12,880 nucleotides of DNA from an uncultured beta proteobacterium (lineage in GTDB: Bacteria; Pseudomonadota; Gammaproteobacteria; Burkholderiales; Burkholderiaceae_C): contig CAIMHL010000669.1 in the NCBI GenBank assembly GCA_903840825.1, positions 1-12,880 on the forward strand, written 5' to 3'. The notes below the pieces were generated by a model. It searched no databases, was not told the origin of the DNA, and was given only the letters and a program-made list of their open reading frames with translations. The position numbers and the translations under genes are program-made. Numbering within the stretch: position 1 is the first letter of the stretch; every line of letters begins with the position of its first letter. Below are positions 6,426 to 12,880 of the stretch, in pieces.

Positions 6426-7400
6426 ATGCACGCTTGGCTTTGTGAAAACCCCGTGGGCGTTGATGCCCTGACCTGGAAAGAGCTCCCCACCCCTGCACCC
6501 AAAGCAGGTGAAGTCCTGATTGAGATCAAGGCGGCCAGCCTTAACTTTCCTGATCTGCTCATTGTTCAGAACAAATACCAGATGAAACCCCCGCTGCCCT
6601 TTGTGCCGGGTTCGGAATACGCCGGCGTTGTACAAGCCGTGGGCGAAGGCGTGGTGCACCTGAAAGTGGGCCAACACGTCGCCTGCCTCAGTGGCACCGG
6701 TGGCTTTGGCACGCACACCTTGGCACCTGCTGCGCTGTGCATGCCCTTGCCCGAGGGTTTCCCGTTTGTGGACGCAGCCGCCTTCATCATGATTTACGCC
6801 ACCTCACACCACGCCTTGATCGACCGGGCACAACTCAAAGCGGGTGAAACCGTGCTGGTGCTGGGCGCGGCAGGCGGCGTGGGCACAGCGGCCATTCAAA
6901 TTGCCAAAGCAGCAGGTGCCCGGGTGATTGCCGCCGCTTCCAATGACGAAAAATGCGCTTTGTGCAAAACTTTGGGGGCTGACGCCACCATTGACTACAG
7001 CACAGAAAACCTGCGCGAAGCCATCAAAGCGCTGACCGACGGCAAAGGCCCAGACGTCATCTATGACCCCGTGGGCGGCGACTACACCGAGCCCGCCTTC
7101 CGGTCCATTGCCTGGCGCGGCCGCTACCTGGTCGTCGGCTTTGCAGCTGGCCCCATCCCTGCCCTGCCCTTCAACTTGGCTTTGCTCAAAGGTGCCTCCA
7201 TCATGGGTGTTTTTTGGGGAGACTTTGCCAAACGAGAACCCAAAGCCAACGGCGCCATGATGATGGAGCTGGCAAAGATGTACGCCCAAGGCAAGATCAA
7301 ACCCGTCATCGACCGCACCATGCCAATGTCAGACCTCAAAGCCGCCTACGCGCACATGGGCTCACGCGGGGTGATGGGCAAACTGGTCATGGTGAACTAA
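6426..7400 (+). CDS. Zinc-independent NADPH:quinone oxidoreductase family (MDR superfamily)
   Basis: This is a 324-residue medium-chain dehydrogenase/reductase of the quinone-oxidoreductase branch, which typically reduces quinones or activated enones with NADPH in the cytoplasm. The N-terminal GroES-like domain shows AASLNFPDLLIVQNKY (about 36-51) and PFVPGSEYAGVV, the QOR-type signature. The Rossmann domain carries VLVLGAAGGVGTAAIQIAKAAGA (143-165), with AAGGVG as the pyridine-nucleotide turn, and VIYDPVGGD further on. No cysteine cluster for structural zinc is seen and the catalytic-zinc ligands are absent, which fits the zinc-independent class. GGAG at 6414-6417 lies eight bases before the ATG. 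The gene is divergent from surE and ends only six bases from the convergent ATPase gene, with no terminator between them. The precise substrate is unknown. Confidence 0.9.
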   Translation: MHAWLCENPVGVDALTWKELPTPAPKAGEVLIEIKAASLNFPDLLIVQNKYQMKPPLPFVPGSEYAGVVQAVGEGVVHLKVGQHVACLSGTGGFGTHTLAPAALCMPLPEGFPFVDAAAFIMIYATSHHALIDRAQLKAGETVLVLGAAGGVGTAAIQIAKAAGARVIAAASNDEKCALCKTLGADATIDYSTENLREAIKALTDGKGPDVIYDPVGGDYTEPAFRSIAWRGRYLVVGFAAGPIPALPFNLALLKGASIMGVFWGDFAKREPKANGAMMMELAKMYAQGKIKPVIDRTMPMSDLKAAYAHMGSRGVMGKLVMVN

Positions 7401-7406
7401 AAACGC

Positions 7407-8066
7407 TTAATCGCCCAGGTCAATGATCTGGGCCAGATTGACGCCTTCAGGGGCCTCATAGCCGCTGATGACCCATGCGCGGGCGGACTGCGCTGAGGCG
7501 TCTTGCAGCAGCTGGGTGATGAAGCGAATAGACGGTTTGTCCAGTGCTGCAAAGGGGTCTTCAATCAAAACAAGCTCAGCGCCCGAGGCAATGGCAGCGG
7601 CAATCCAGACTTTGCGCTTCGATCCCGTCGACAGCATGTACAGAGCTTTGTCAATATGCTCGTCCAGCGATAAGCCTGCAATCAAGGTGTCCAGGGCTTG
7701 CGCGTCAAAACCAGCAAATTTTGCCTTTATAGTTTCAAAATAGGCACGCGGACTCAGCGCGTCCTTGGCATCGGTGCGTGGGTCAATCCAAAAAACACGG
7801 TCTCGGTAGGCTTGGGAATCTTCAGCCAAGATCACCCCCATGAGCTGCAAGTTGCCACTGACTACAGGCAAATCCCCAGCCAACAAACGCACCAAGGTCG
7901 TTTTGCCTCGCCCGTCACCGCCTTGAATAAAAGTCACCCCCGCAGGTATGCGTAATGAAAAATTGATAAAAAGCGGATGCCCCTGGTAAGAAAAATTCAG
8001 CCCTTCAACGGTTAAGACGGCGGATGACGTAATGGAAGTTTCGATGGCTGGCCCCAAATGGTTCAT
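7407..8066 (-). CDS. Lone divergent ABC-type ATPase (CcmA-like size), unusual active site
   Basis: This 219-residue protein has an ABC-transporter ATPase fold. Walker A is GGDGRGKTT (49-57), the signature-like loop is LSTGSKRKV (145-153), and the D-loop region is FAALD. Several key positions deviate. Walker B reads LVLIEDP (165-171), so the usual Asp-Glu pair is Glu-Asp. The switch region is VISGYEAP with no histidine, and no clear Q-loop glutamine is visible (VFWIDPRTD). LSTGSKR is the form used by ABC-2/CcmA-type exporters, and single-domain length fits these. No permease gene is adjacent, so its partner, if any, is elsewhere. I start at 8066 (MNHLGP); an ATG at 8114 would add 16 hydrophobic residues in poor context. 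No strong Shine-Dalgarno is visible. It is divergent from trhO. Confidence 0.75.
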   Translation of the reverse strand: MNHLGPAIETSITSSAVLTVEGLNFSYQGHPLFINFSLRIPAGVTFIQGGDGRGKTTLVRLLAGDLPVVSGNLQLMGVILAEDSQAYRDRVFWIDPRTDAKDALSPRAYFETIKAKFAGFDAQALDTLIAGLSLDEHIDKALYMLSTGSKRKVWIAAAIASGAELVLIEDPFAALDKPSIRFITQLLQDASAQSARAWVISGYEAPEGVNLAQIIDLGD

Positions 8067-8140
8067 GACAATGCTGAGTGGTATTGTAAAAAACCCTTGT
8101 GCTGCCCAAAACACGGGCTAGGAGGCGATAAAGTACTGAG

Positions 8141-9112
8141 ATGACTCCCTATCTAACCGCTGCGTTTTACAAATTCGTTCATTTGCCTGATTTTGAAGCT
8201 CTGAGAAAGCCGCTTTTGGCGCTTTGCGAGGCAAACGAGGTGAAAGGTATTATTTTGCTGGCCACCGAAGGCATCAACAGCACCATCGCCGGCCCCGAGC
8301 TGGGCGTGCGCGCGGTGCTGGCCAGCTTGCGCTCTGATGCGCGCTTGGCCGACCTGCAGCACAAGGAAGCCTGGTCAAGCAAGTCGCCCTTTTACCGCAT
8401 GAAAGTCCGGCTCAAGCGCGAAATTGTCACCATGGGCGTGCCCGAGGTCAGTCCCACGCTGATGGCTGGTGTTTACGTCAAGCCCGAAGACTGGAATGCC
8501 TTGATCAGCGATCCCGAGGTGGTGGTGGTGGACACACGCAACGACTACGAGGTGGGCATTGGCACGTTTACCGGCGCCATCAACCCTGACATTAAAAACT
8601 TTGCCCAACTGCCCGCTTGGGCGTTGGCAAACCCGGAACTCAACCCAGCGTCAGGCAAAAAACCTAAAGTGGCGATGTTTTGCACCGGCGGCATACGCTG
8701 CGAAAAATCAACCGCTTTTATGCGCGCCCAAGGCTATGACGAGGTTTACCACCTACAGGGCGGCATCTTGAAATACCTGGAAACCGTGCCCGAGGAGCAG
8801 AGCCTTTGGGAAGGCCAGTGCTTTGTGTTTGACGAACGCGTCTCGGTCGGCCACGGCTTGGTGCCCGGCCACCACGGCTTGTGCCGCGCTTGCCGACAGC
8901 CCTTGAATGACGACGACCTGGCCTCGCCGCTGTTTGAAGCAGGGGTGAGTTGCCCCAAATGCCACGCCCACACGCTAGAGACCCAAAAGAACAGTGCGCG
9001 TGAGCGCCAGCGCCAATGGGTAAGGGCCAAAGCGCTGGGCCAACAAGACCCCATTGGCCAGCGCCAAGCACCGCCCAAAGTTGCCCCCAAAGAGACGCCC
9101 ACCATCCCATGA
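8141..9112 (+). CDS. trhO: tRNA uridine(34) hydroxylase, rhodanese-like (TrhO/UPF0176)
   Basis: TrhO is an oxygen-dependent enzyme that hydroxylates wobble U34 of certain tRNAs, a step toward 5-carboxymethoxy/5-methoxy-uridine. The 323 residues show an N-terminal acylphosphatase-like domain with GIILLATEGINSTIAG (36-51). A rhodanese domain follows (about 122-216) with VVVDTRNDYEVGIGTF and the active loop CTGGIRC (Cys181, Cys187). The C-terminal region has Cys pairs (CRACRQPL and CPKCH) that may bind metal. Length is usual for the family. The nearest Shine-Dalgarno, GGAGG at 8121-8125, is 15 bases from the ATG, longer than optimal, but MTPYLTAAFYKFV matches the expected N-terminus. The next gene overlaps its stop codon by four bases (ATGA), implying translational coupling. 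Confidence 0.94.
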   Translation: MTPYLTAAFYKFVHLPDFEALRKPLLALCEANEVKGIILLATEGINSTIAGPELGVRAVLASLRSDARLADLQHKEAWSSKSPFYRMKVRLKREIVTMGVPEVSPTLMAGVYVKPEDWNALISDPEVVVVDTRNDYEVGIGTFTGAINPDIKNFAQLPAWALANPELNPASGKKPKVAMFCTGGIRCEKSTAFMRAQGYDEVYHLQGGILKYLETVPEEQSLWEGQCFVFDERVSVGHGLVPGHHGLCRACRQPLNDDDLASPLFEAGVSCPKCHAHTLETQKNSARERQRQWVRAKALGQQDPIGQRQAPPKVAPKETPTIP

Positions 9113-9735
9113 CTGCAGCTAAGCCCTGTCCGGTTTTATATTCTTTTCGCCGTTGCCCTTACGCCATGCGGGCTCGAATGGCGCTGCTAGTCAGTGGACA
9201 GGTGTATGAACTACGAGAGGTTGAGCTCAAGAATAAACCGCCTGAATTGTTGCAAGTCTCACCCAAGGCAACCGTGCCGGTGTTGATTTTGGTAGATGGT
9301 CAGGTACTTGACCAAAGTCTGGACATCATGTTGTGGGCTTTGCAGCTACACGACCCCGAGCATTGGCTGAGCGACGCAGAAGGCCGACTAGCAGAGATGT
9401 TGGCTTGGGTGGCCCGATGCGATGGGGAGTTCAAACACCATCTGGACCGCTACAAGTACCCCAACCGTTTTGGGATTGAAACGGCTGAAGTTCATCGCCT
9501 TCAAGGCGCTCTTTTCTTGACTGATCTAAATCAGGGCTTGTCGCGTCACCACCATTTAATGGGGGACGCCTTGAGCCTGCCCGACGTGGCCATTGCCCCG
9601 TTTGTACGGCAGTTTGCCCATACCGACCCTAGTTGGTTTGCAAAACAGCCATGGCTTGAATTGCACCAATGGCTCTCCTGTTTTGAAAGATCGGACCTAT
9701 TCGTTGAAATTATGAAAAAACCCCCTGTCAACTAG
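9109..9735 (+). CDS. Glutathione S-transferase-like protein with CPYA thioredoxin-fold motif
   Basis: This 208-residue protein has the GST architecture: an N-terminal thioredoxin fold (about 8-80) and an all-helical C-terminal half. The N-terminal motif is CPYAMRAR (Cys16), a monothiol CxxA version of the glutaredoxin-2 CPYC. The cis-proline motif is ATVPVL (Pro57). The glutathione gamma-glutamyl contact usually written ES or DS is QS (69-70). This suggests a glutathione-dependent thiol transferase or lyase, but the substrate is unknown. The start at 9109 overlaps the trhO stop by four bases; the frame is open further upstream but only inside trhO. It ends just before the AT-rich stretch leading to the rhodopsin, and no clear terminator follows. 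Confidence 0.85.
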   Translation: MTAAKPCPVLYSFRRCPYAMRARMALLVSGQVYELREVELKNKPPELLQVSPKATVPVLILVDGQVLDQSLDIMLWALQLHDPEHWLSDAEGRLAEMLAWVARCDGEFKHHLDRYKYPNRFGIETAEVHRLQGALFLTDLNQGLSRHHHLMGDALSLPDVAIAPFVRQFAHTDPSWFAKQPWLELHQWLSCFERSDLFVEIMKKPPVN

Positions 9736-10013
9736 GCACCCAAAAACCCGTTTTCGACCACTTTTCTTTATAAGTTTGAAAGATGATAAATATTTAATCG
9801 GCATCCATCTTTGCACACTTGTAAAAAAACAAAAAGAATAAATACCTTTAGGCCAAGTCAAGTTTTAAAAAGGGTTTCATCTTTTTAGGTTAATTGAATA
9901 AACTGATCTTTGCAATTAGTCTGGACTCGAAAGAAGATCACTGAAATTGCAAATTCAAGGTATCGGAACTTCCACTTCTGAATTAGTTAAACAACGACAG
10001 AAAGATCAAAAAC
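9736..10013. other. AT-rich gene-free leader region upstream of the rhodopsin gene
   Basis: The 278 bases hold no convincing gene. The stretch is strongly AT-rich against the preceding genes and marks the switch from housekeeping DNA to the rhodopsin-carotenoid cluster. It contains a direct repeat ATCTTTGCA (9807-9815 and 9906-9914) and an inverted repeat TTTGCAATT (9909-9917)/AATTGCAAA (9945-9953). Interleaved GATCTT (9905-9910) and AAGATC (9934-9939) also pair. These could be operator half-sites or an RNA fold. A sigma-E-like promoter candidate lies near the right end. Confidence 0.7.
9965..9991 (+). promoter_or_regulatory. Candidate ECF (sigma-E-like) promoter for the rhodopsin gene
   Basis: GGAACTT at 9965-9971 is an exact match to the classic RpoE-type -35 element. 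After 15 bases comes TTAAA at 9987-9991, close to the TCAAA/TCTGA -10 form. Transcription would start near 9998 and leave a short leader of about 16 bases that carries AGAAAGA before the ATG at 10014. No sigma-70 promoter of similar quality was found in the region. This is a prediction from one sequence only. Confidence 0.45.
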
Positions 10014-10811
10014 ATGTTCAAGAGTTTAAAAAACAAAATTCACACGCTTTCAGCGGCGACCCTATTGCTAGGCCTTACAGCCAACAACGCAGCAGCTTCA
10101 AGCTCAGTTCTCAAACCGGATGACTTCGTAGGAATTTCCTTCTGGTTAATTTCTATGGCCTTGATTGCTTCGACCGTCTTCTTTTTCCTTGAAAGAGATC
10201 GGGTTTCAGCTAAGTGGAAAACATCGCTGACCGTATCTGGTCTCGTCACACTGGTAGCAGCGGTTCACTACTTTTACATGAGAGACGTCTGGGTTGCTAC
10301 AGGATCTACACCCACGGTATTTAGATATATAGATTGGTTAATCACAGTTCCGTTACTGATGATCGAGTTCTATCTCATTCTCTCAGCGATCACCAAAGTC
10401 CCCGTTGGCGTATTTTGGAGACTCATGATCGGTACTTTGGTCATGCTGGTGGGTGGCTATCTCGGTGAAGCTGGCTACATGGCTGTCTGGCCAGCGTTCA
10501 TCATCGGTATGCTCGGATGGGCCTATATTTTGTACGAGATTTTCATGGGCGAAGCCAGCAGAATCAATGCTCAAAGCGCACCACCTTCTGTACAGTCGGC
10601 CTTTAAAACCATGCGAATGATCGTTACTGTTGGTTGGGCCATCTACCCTGTTGGCTATTTCTTCGGCTACCTGACAGGAAGCAGCCCTGAGACCAGTGCA
10701 AACGCGCTGAACATCATTTACAACCTCGCAGATGTGTTGAACAAGATTGCTTTCGGTCTCATCATATGGACTGTTGCAGTCAGCGAAACTGAAGCTGCTA
10801 ACAAAAAGTAA
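10014..10811 (+). CDS. Proteorhodopsin, green-type light-driven proton pump
   Basis: This seven-helix retinal protein pumps protons outward across the inner membrane on absorbing light. Its 265 residues begin with a cleavable-looking signal (about 1-29, ending NNAAASS). Key residues match green proteorhodopsin at an ungapped offset of ten: His85 (His75), Arg104, proton acceptor Asp107 (Asp97), Thr111 and proton donor Glu118 (Glu108), in the block RYIDWLITVPLLMIEFY. The retinal Schiff-base lysine is Lys244 in LADVLNKIAFGLIIW. The DTE triad with lysine indicates a proton pump, not a sodium or chloride pump or sensor. Leu115 at the tuning site predicts green absorption. Phe162 fills the site that is Gly in antenna-binding xanthorhodopsins. 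It is followed by crtE and crtI on the same strand, consistent with a chromophore supply operon. Confidence 0.98.
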   Translation: MFKSLKNKIHTLSAATLLLGLTANNAAASSSVLKPDDFVGISFWLISMALIASTVFFFLERDRVSAKWKTSLTVSGLVTLVAAVHYFYMRDVWVATGSTPTVFRYIDWLITVPLLMIEFYLILSAITKVPVGVFWRLMIGTLVMLVGGYLGEAGYMAVWPAFIIGMLGWAYILYEIFMGEASRINAQSAPPSVQSAFKTMRMIVTVGWAIYPVGYFFGYLTGSSPETSANALNIIYNLADVLNKIAFGLIIWTVAVSETEAANKK

Positions 10812-10828
10812 TCATTAAAGGTTAGTTT

Positions 10829-10858
10829 GGCTTTCTCCATTGGCTGATGGAGAAAGCC
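10829..10858 (+). terminator. Perfect 12-bp hairpin between rhodopsin and crtE, without U-tract
   Basis: GGCTTTCTCCAT (10829-10840) pairs fully with ATGGAGAAAGCC (10847-10858) around a six-base loop. It begins 17 bases after the rhodopsin stop. No run of T follows, so it is not a typical Rho-independent terminator. It may instead protect the 3' end of the rhodopsin mRNA or attenuate read-through into crtE, giving much more rhodopsin than carotenoid enzyme. The hairpin is certain in sequence; its role is inferred. Confidence 0.6.
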
Positions 10859-10907
10859 TGACCCTGGTTTTGGTGTGGCTTATGTGCCACCCTTAAATAG
10901 AGGCCTT

Positions 10908-11852
10908 ATGAATACAAACGATCTTATCAATCTGAATGAACATACACGGTTCAAGATCGACTCTCTGCTCAGTGCTGTCGAAAATCGAATCGACACTGTC
11001 TTGCAAAAAAGCTCACAATTCAGACTTTCGAATTTAGTTGACGCCAGAACTGCAGCGTCTTATCACTTTAGCGTGGGTGGGAAACGGCTAAGAGCACGGC
11101 TTGCAATAACTGCCGGAATTAACCTTGGTCTCGCTGATACAGACATTGTCTGTATTGCCAGTTGTGTTGAACTTTTGCACAATGCCTCCTTGATTCACGA
11201 TGACATTCAGGACCGTGATCAGTACCGACGAAATCAAAAATCTGTTTGGAACCAATTCAACAAAGACATTGCCATTTGCAGCGGTGACTTATTGCTTTCC
11301 TCGGCCTATGCTGTCTTAGCCCGCATCAGCAACTTAAAGCTTATGCCGGCAATGCTGGATCTGATTCACGAAAGAACAACCACCACCATATGCGGGCAGT
11401 GTGCTGACCTGTCCGAGTCAAGCAAAAAATCTCAATGTATCGATGATTACATCAAAATTGCTGGTGCAAAATCAGGTGCACTCCTCAGCCTCCCTCTTGA
11501 GCTCGTGCTTACGGCTTCTCAGCATTCTGAAAAATGTGGTGTCGCCAGAATTGCCTGTGAACACTTTTCCGTTAGTTACCAGATATCAGACGATTTAGAT
11601 GATCACTTGTGTGAAAACGTCGATATTGGGTGTGTAGAGCAAGATTTTGGTTTCAACATCCTGCAATATTCAAACAAAAAACACTCAAAAACTGAAGCTA
11701 TTGATGTAGCCATAGACTTGGCTAAAAAGCACCTCGCATTGTGCGACATCGCTGCGGGCCAACTCCCCTTGGATGTAGGGGCAACTTTATTATTGCTATC
11801 GGCTAACCTCAACGAAAGCCTCAACAAACGGTCTTCGAAAGTGTTCAATTAA
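10908..11852 (+). CDS. crtE: Polyprenyl diphosphate synthase, probably geranylgeranyl diphosphate synthase
   Basis: This enzyme condenses isopentenyl diphosphate onto allylic primers; in this setting it most likely makes C20 geranylgeranyl diphosphate for phytoene. The 314 residues contain GGKRLRARL (57-65). The first aspartate-rich motif is LIHDDIQDRDQYRR (DDIQD, 98-102) and the second is YQISDDLDD (224-232). The DDxxD spacing differs from the longer DDx4D of bacterial farnesyl diphosphate synthase. Product length cannot be fixed by eye; the assignment to GGPP rests on its position before crtI. I choose ATG 10908 because AGAGG lies at 10899-10903; a GTG at 10875 would add 11 residues without support. 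The stop codon shares one base with the crtI start (TAATG), showing coupled translation. Local GC is uneven and low in the 3' half. Confidence 0.88.
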   Translation: MNTNDLINLNEHTRFKIDSLLSAVENRIDTVLQKSSQFRLSNLVDARTAASYHFSVGGKRLRARLAITAGINLGLADTDIVCIASCVELLHNASLIHDDIQDRDQYRRNQKSVWNQFNKDIAICSGDLLLSSAYAVLARISNLKLMPAMLDLIHERTTTTICGQCADLSESSKKSQCIDDYIKIAGAKSGALLSLPLELVLTASQHSEKCGVARIACEHFSVSYQISDDLDDHLCENVDIGCVEQDFGFNILQYSNKKHSKTEAIDVAIDLAKKHLALCDIAAGQLPLDVGATLLLLSANLNESLNKRSSKVFN

Positions 11853-12880
11853 TGAAAGCTGTCGTCATTGGCGCAGGATTTGGCGGTATTGCAGCAGCAT
11901 TGCGCCTTCGTGCAAAAGGCTATGAAGTCACACTCATTGACCGATGCAGTCAACTCGGTGGGAGAGCTCAAACTTATGAGAGAAACGGTTTCCGGCATGA
12001 TGCTGGACCCACAGTGATTACTGCACCGTTTTTATTTGAAGAACTGTTTGAGTTATTCGACGAAAAACTCTCTGATTTCGTCACACTGATACCTTTAAAG
12101 ATTTGGTACCGTTTCTATTTTTCTGACGGCGACACCTTTGACTACGGTGGAACTCTTGAAGAAACGCTGGCGCAAATAAAAAGAATTGAACCCGAAGATT
12201 GCGAAGGCTATCTCCAACTTCTCAAGCAATCTGAACGCATCTTCAAAGTGGGTTTCGTTGAACTGTCAGCCACACCATTTCACCGTGTAACGACCATGCT
12301 CAAGCAAATACCCCGATTACTGGGCTTGAGAAGCTATGAAACTGTATGGCAAATGGTTTCGCGTTACCTGCGTAGCCCTAAACTTAGACAAGCCTTTTCT
12401 ATACAACCGCTGCTGGTAGGCGGTAATCCTTTCGATACCACCAGTATTTATGGCTTAATCCACTTTTTAGAACGCGCCTATGGCGTTCACTTTGCCATGG
12501 GAGGAACAGGCGCTATCACGAAGGCCTTGGGCGAGTTAATGCACCGGCAAAAAATTGAGATCCATCTAGGGCTAACGGTCAAGTCTCTTGAAATTACCGA
12601 TGGAACAGTCAAGGCTGCTGTCATGGAGAATGGCGCAAGAATTGAGGCAGATTTATTCGTGTCCAATGCTGACCCTGCTTACCTTTACAGCGCCATGGTG
12701 AAGCCTGAGCAACAGCCTATTTCTACAAGGCTAAAGCTAAGAACTGCCGAGTATTCAATGGGGCTTTTCGTTTTTTACTTTGGCACCACCCAAACTTACC
12801 CTAATGTTGCGCATCACACCATTTGGCTCGGCGGACGTTACAAAGAGTTGCTGCATGAGATTTTCGACGTAAAAAAACTA
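11852..12880 (+). CDS. crtI: Phytoene desaturase CrtI, N-terminal part (3' truncated by window edge)
   Basis: CrtI is a membrane-associated FAD enzyme that introduces double bonds into phytoene, giving lycopene in most bacteria. The first 343 codons are present with no stop, out of about 490-510 usual for the family. The N-terminus is the dinucleotide-binding motif MKAVVIGAGFGGIAAALRL, followed by QLGGRAQTY and HDAGPTVITAPFLFEELF, the classic CrtI block. Further on are PLLVGGNPFDTTSIYGLI, FAMGGTGAITKAL, the second FAD region VSNADPAY, and HTIWLGGRYKELL, all in family order. The ATG overlaps the crtE stop by one base. The gene is read on as part of a rhodopsin-crtE-crtI transcription unit, with crtB, a cyclase and a carotene oxygenase expected to the right, which is inference. 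Confidence 0.95.
   Translation, partial: MKAVVIGAGFGGIAAALRLRAKGYEVTLIDRCSQLGGRAQTYERNGFRHDAGPTVITAPFLFEELFELFDEKLSDFVTLIPLKIWYRFYFSDGDTFDYGGTLEETLAQIKRIEPEDCEGYLQLLKQSERIFKVGFVELSATPFHRVTTMLKQIPRLLGLRSYETVWQMVSRYLRSPKLRQAFSIQPLLVGGNPFDTTSIYGLIHFLERAYGVHFAMGGTGAITKALGELMHRQKIEIHLGLTVKSLEITDGTVKAAVMENGARIEADLFVSNADPAYLYSAMVKPEQQPISTRLKLRTAEYSMGLFVFYFGTTQTYPNVAHHTIWLGGRYKELLHEIFDVKKL

Noticed and set aside
5281..6471. A 396-codon open frame on the + strand opposite pcm and surE
   Set aside because: It is antisense to two genes with full catalytic motifs, has no recognisable domain, and arises from codon bias in GC-rich DNA.
10383..10574. Minus-strand frame inside the rhodopsin gene as a possible antisense gene
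   Set aside because: No ribosome binding site, no domain, and fully inside a strongly conserved coding sequence.
1..12880. tRNA, rRNA, CRISPR, transposase, integrase or attachment sites, including at the 9736 boundary
   Set aside because: None was seen on either strand; the rhodopsin cluster boundary shows no tRNA gene or mobile-element end within the window.

Overview
The window looks like a chromosome segment of a betaproteobacterium, most likely a Comamonadaceae member (Rhodoferax/Polaromonas/Limnohabitans-like). The grounds are the gene families, the surE-pcm-nlpD order, and short AGCTAC/GTAGCT-type repeats typical of that family. This placement is made by eye and no database was searched.

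Positions 1-9735 are GC-rich housekeeping sequence. They hold the 3' end of ahpF (peroxide defence), a convergent GlcG/HbpS-family gene, a Bax-inhibitor-1 family membrane protein with a clear terminator, and a small lipoprotein of unknown function. A minus-strand block follows: surE, pcm, nlpD and rlmD. This is the classic stationary-phase/repair cluster, but rpoS, which usually follows nlpD, is not there. Next come a zinc-independent quinone oxidoreductase, a lone and divergent ABC-type ATPase read in the opposite direction, and a trhO-GST pair whose reading frames overlap by 4 bases.

From 9736 the character changes. A 278-base AT-rich gene-free stretch leads into a proteorhodopsin gene, then a polyprenyl (probably geranylgeranyl) diphosphate synthase, then a phytoene desaturase that runs off the right edge. 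Base composition is clearly lower in GC here. This is the left end of a rhodopsin-carotenoid-retinal photoheterotrophy cluster. CrtE would supply C20 diphosphate and CrtI would desaturate phytoene. The missing steps (phytoene synthase, lycopene cyclase, carotene dioxygenase to make retinal) are expected beyond the window. The rhodopsin has all residues of a light-driven proton pump, with Leu at the spectral-tuning site (green-absorbing) and Phe at the site that is Gly in antenna-binding xanthorhodopsins.

The most interesting observations are an ECF sigma-E-like promoter candidate directly before the rhodopsin, a perfect 12-bp hairpin without a U-tract between the rhodopsin and crtE, an ATPase with an inverted Walker B acid pair and no H-loop histidine, and a repeat-like segment lying in frame inside rlmD. 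I see no tRNA, rRNA, CRISPR array, transposase or integrase.
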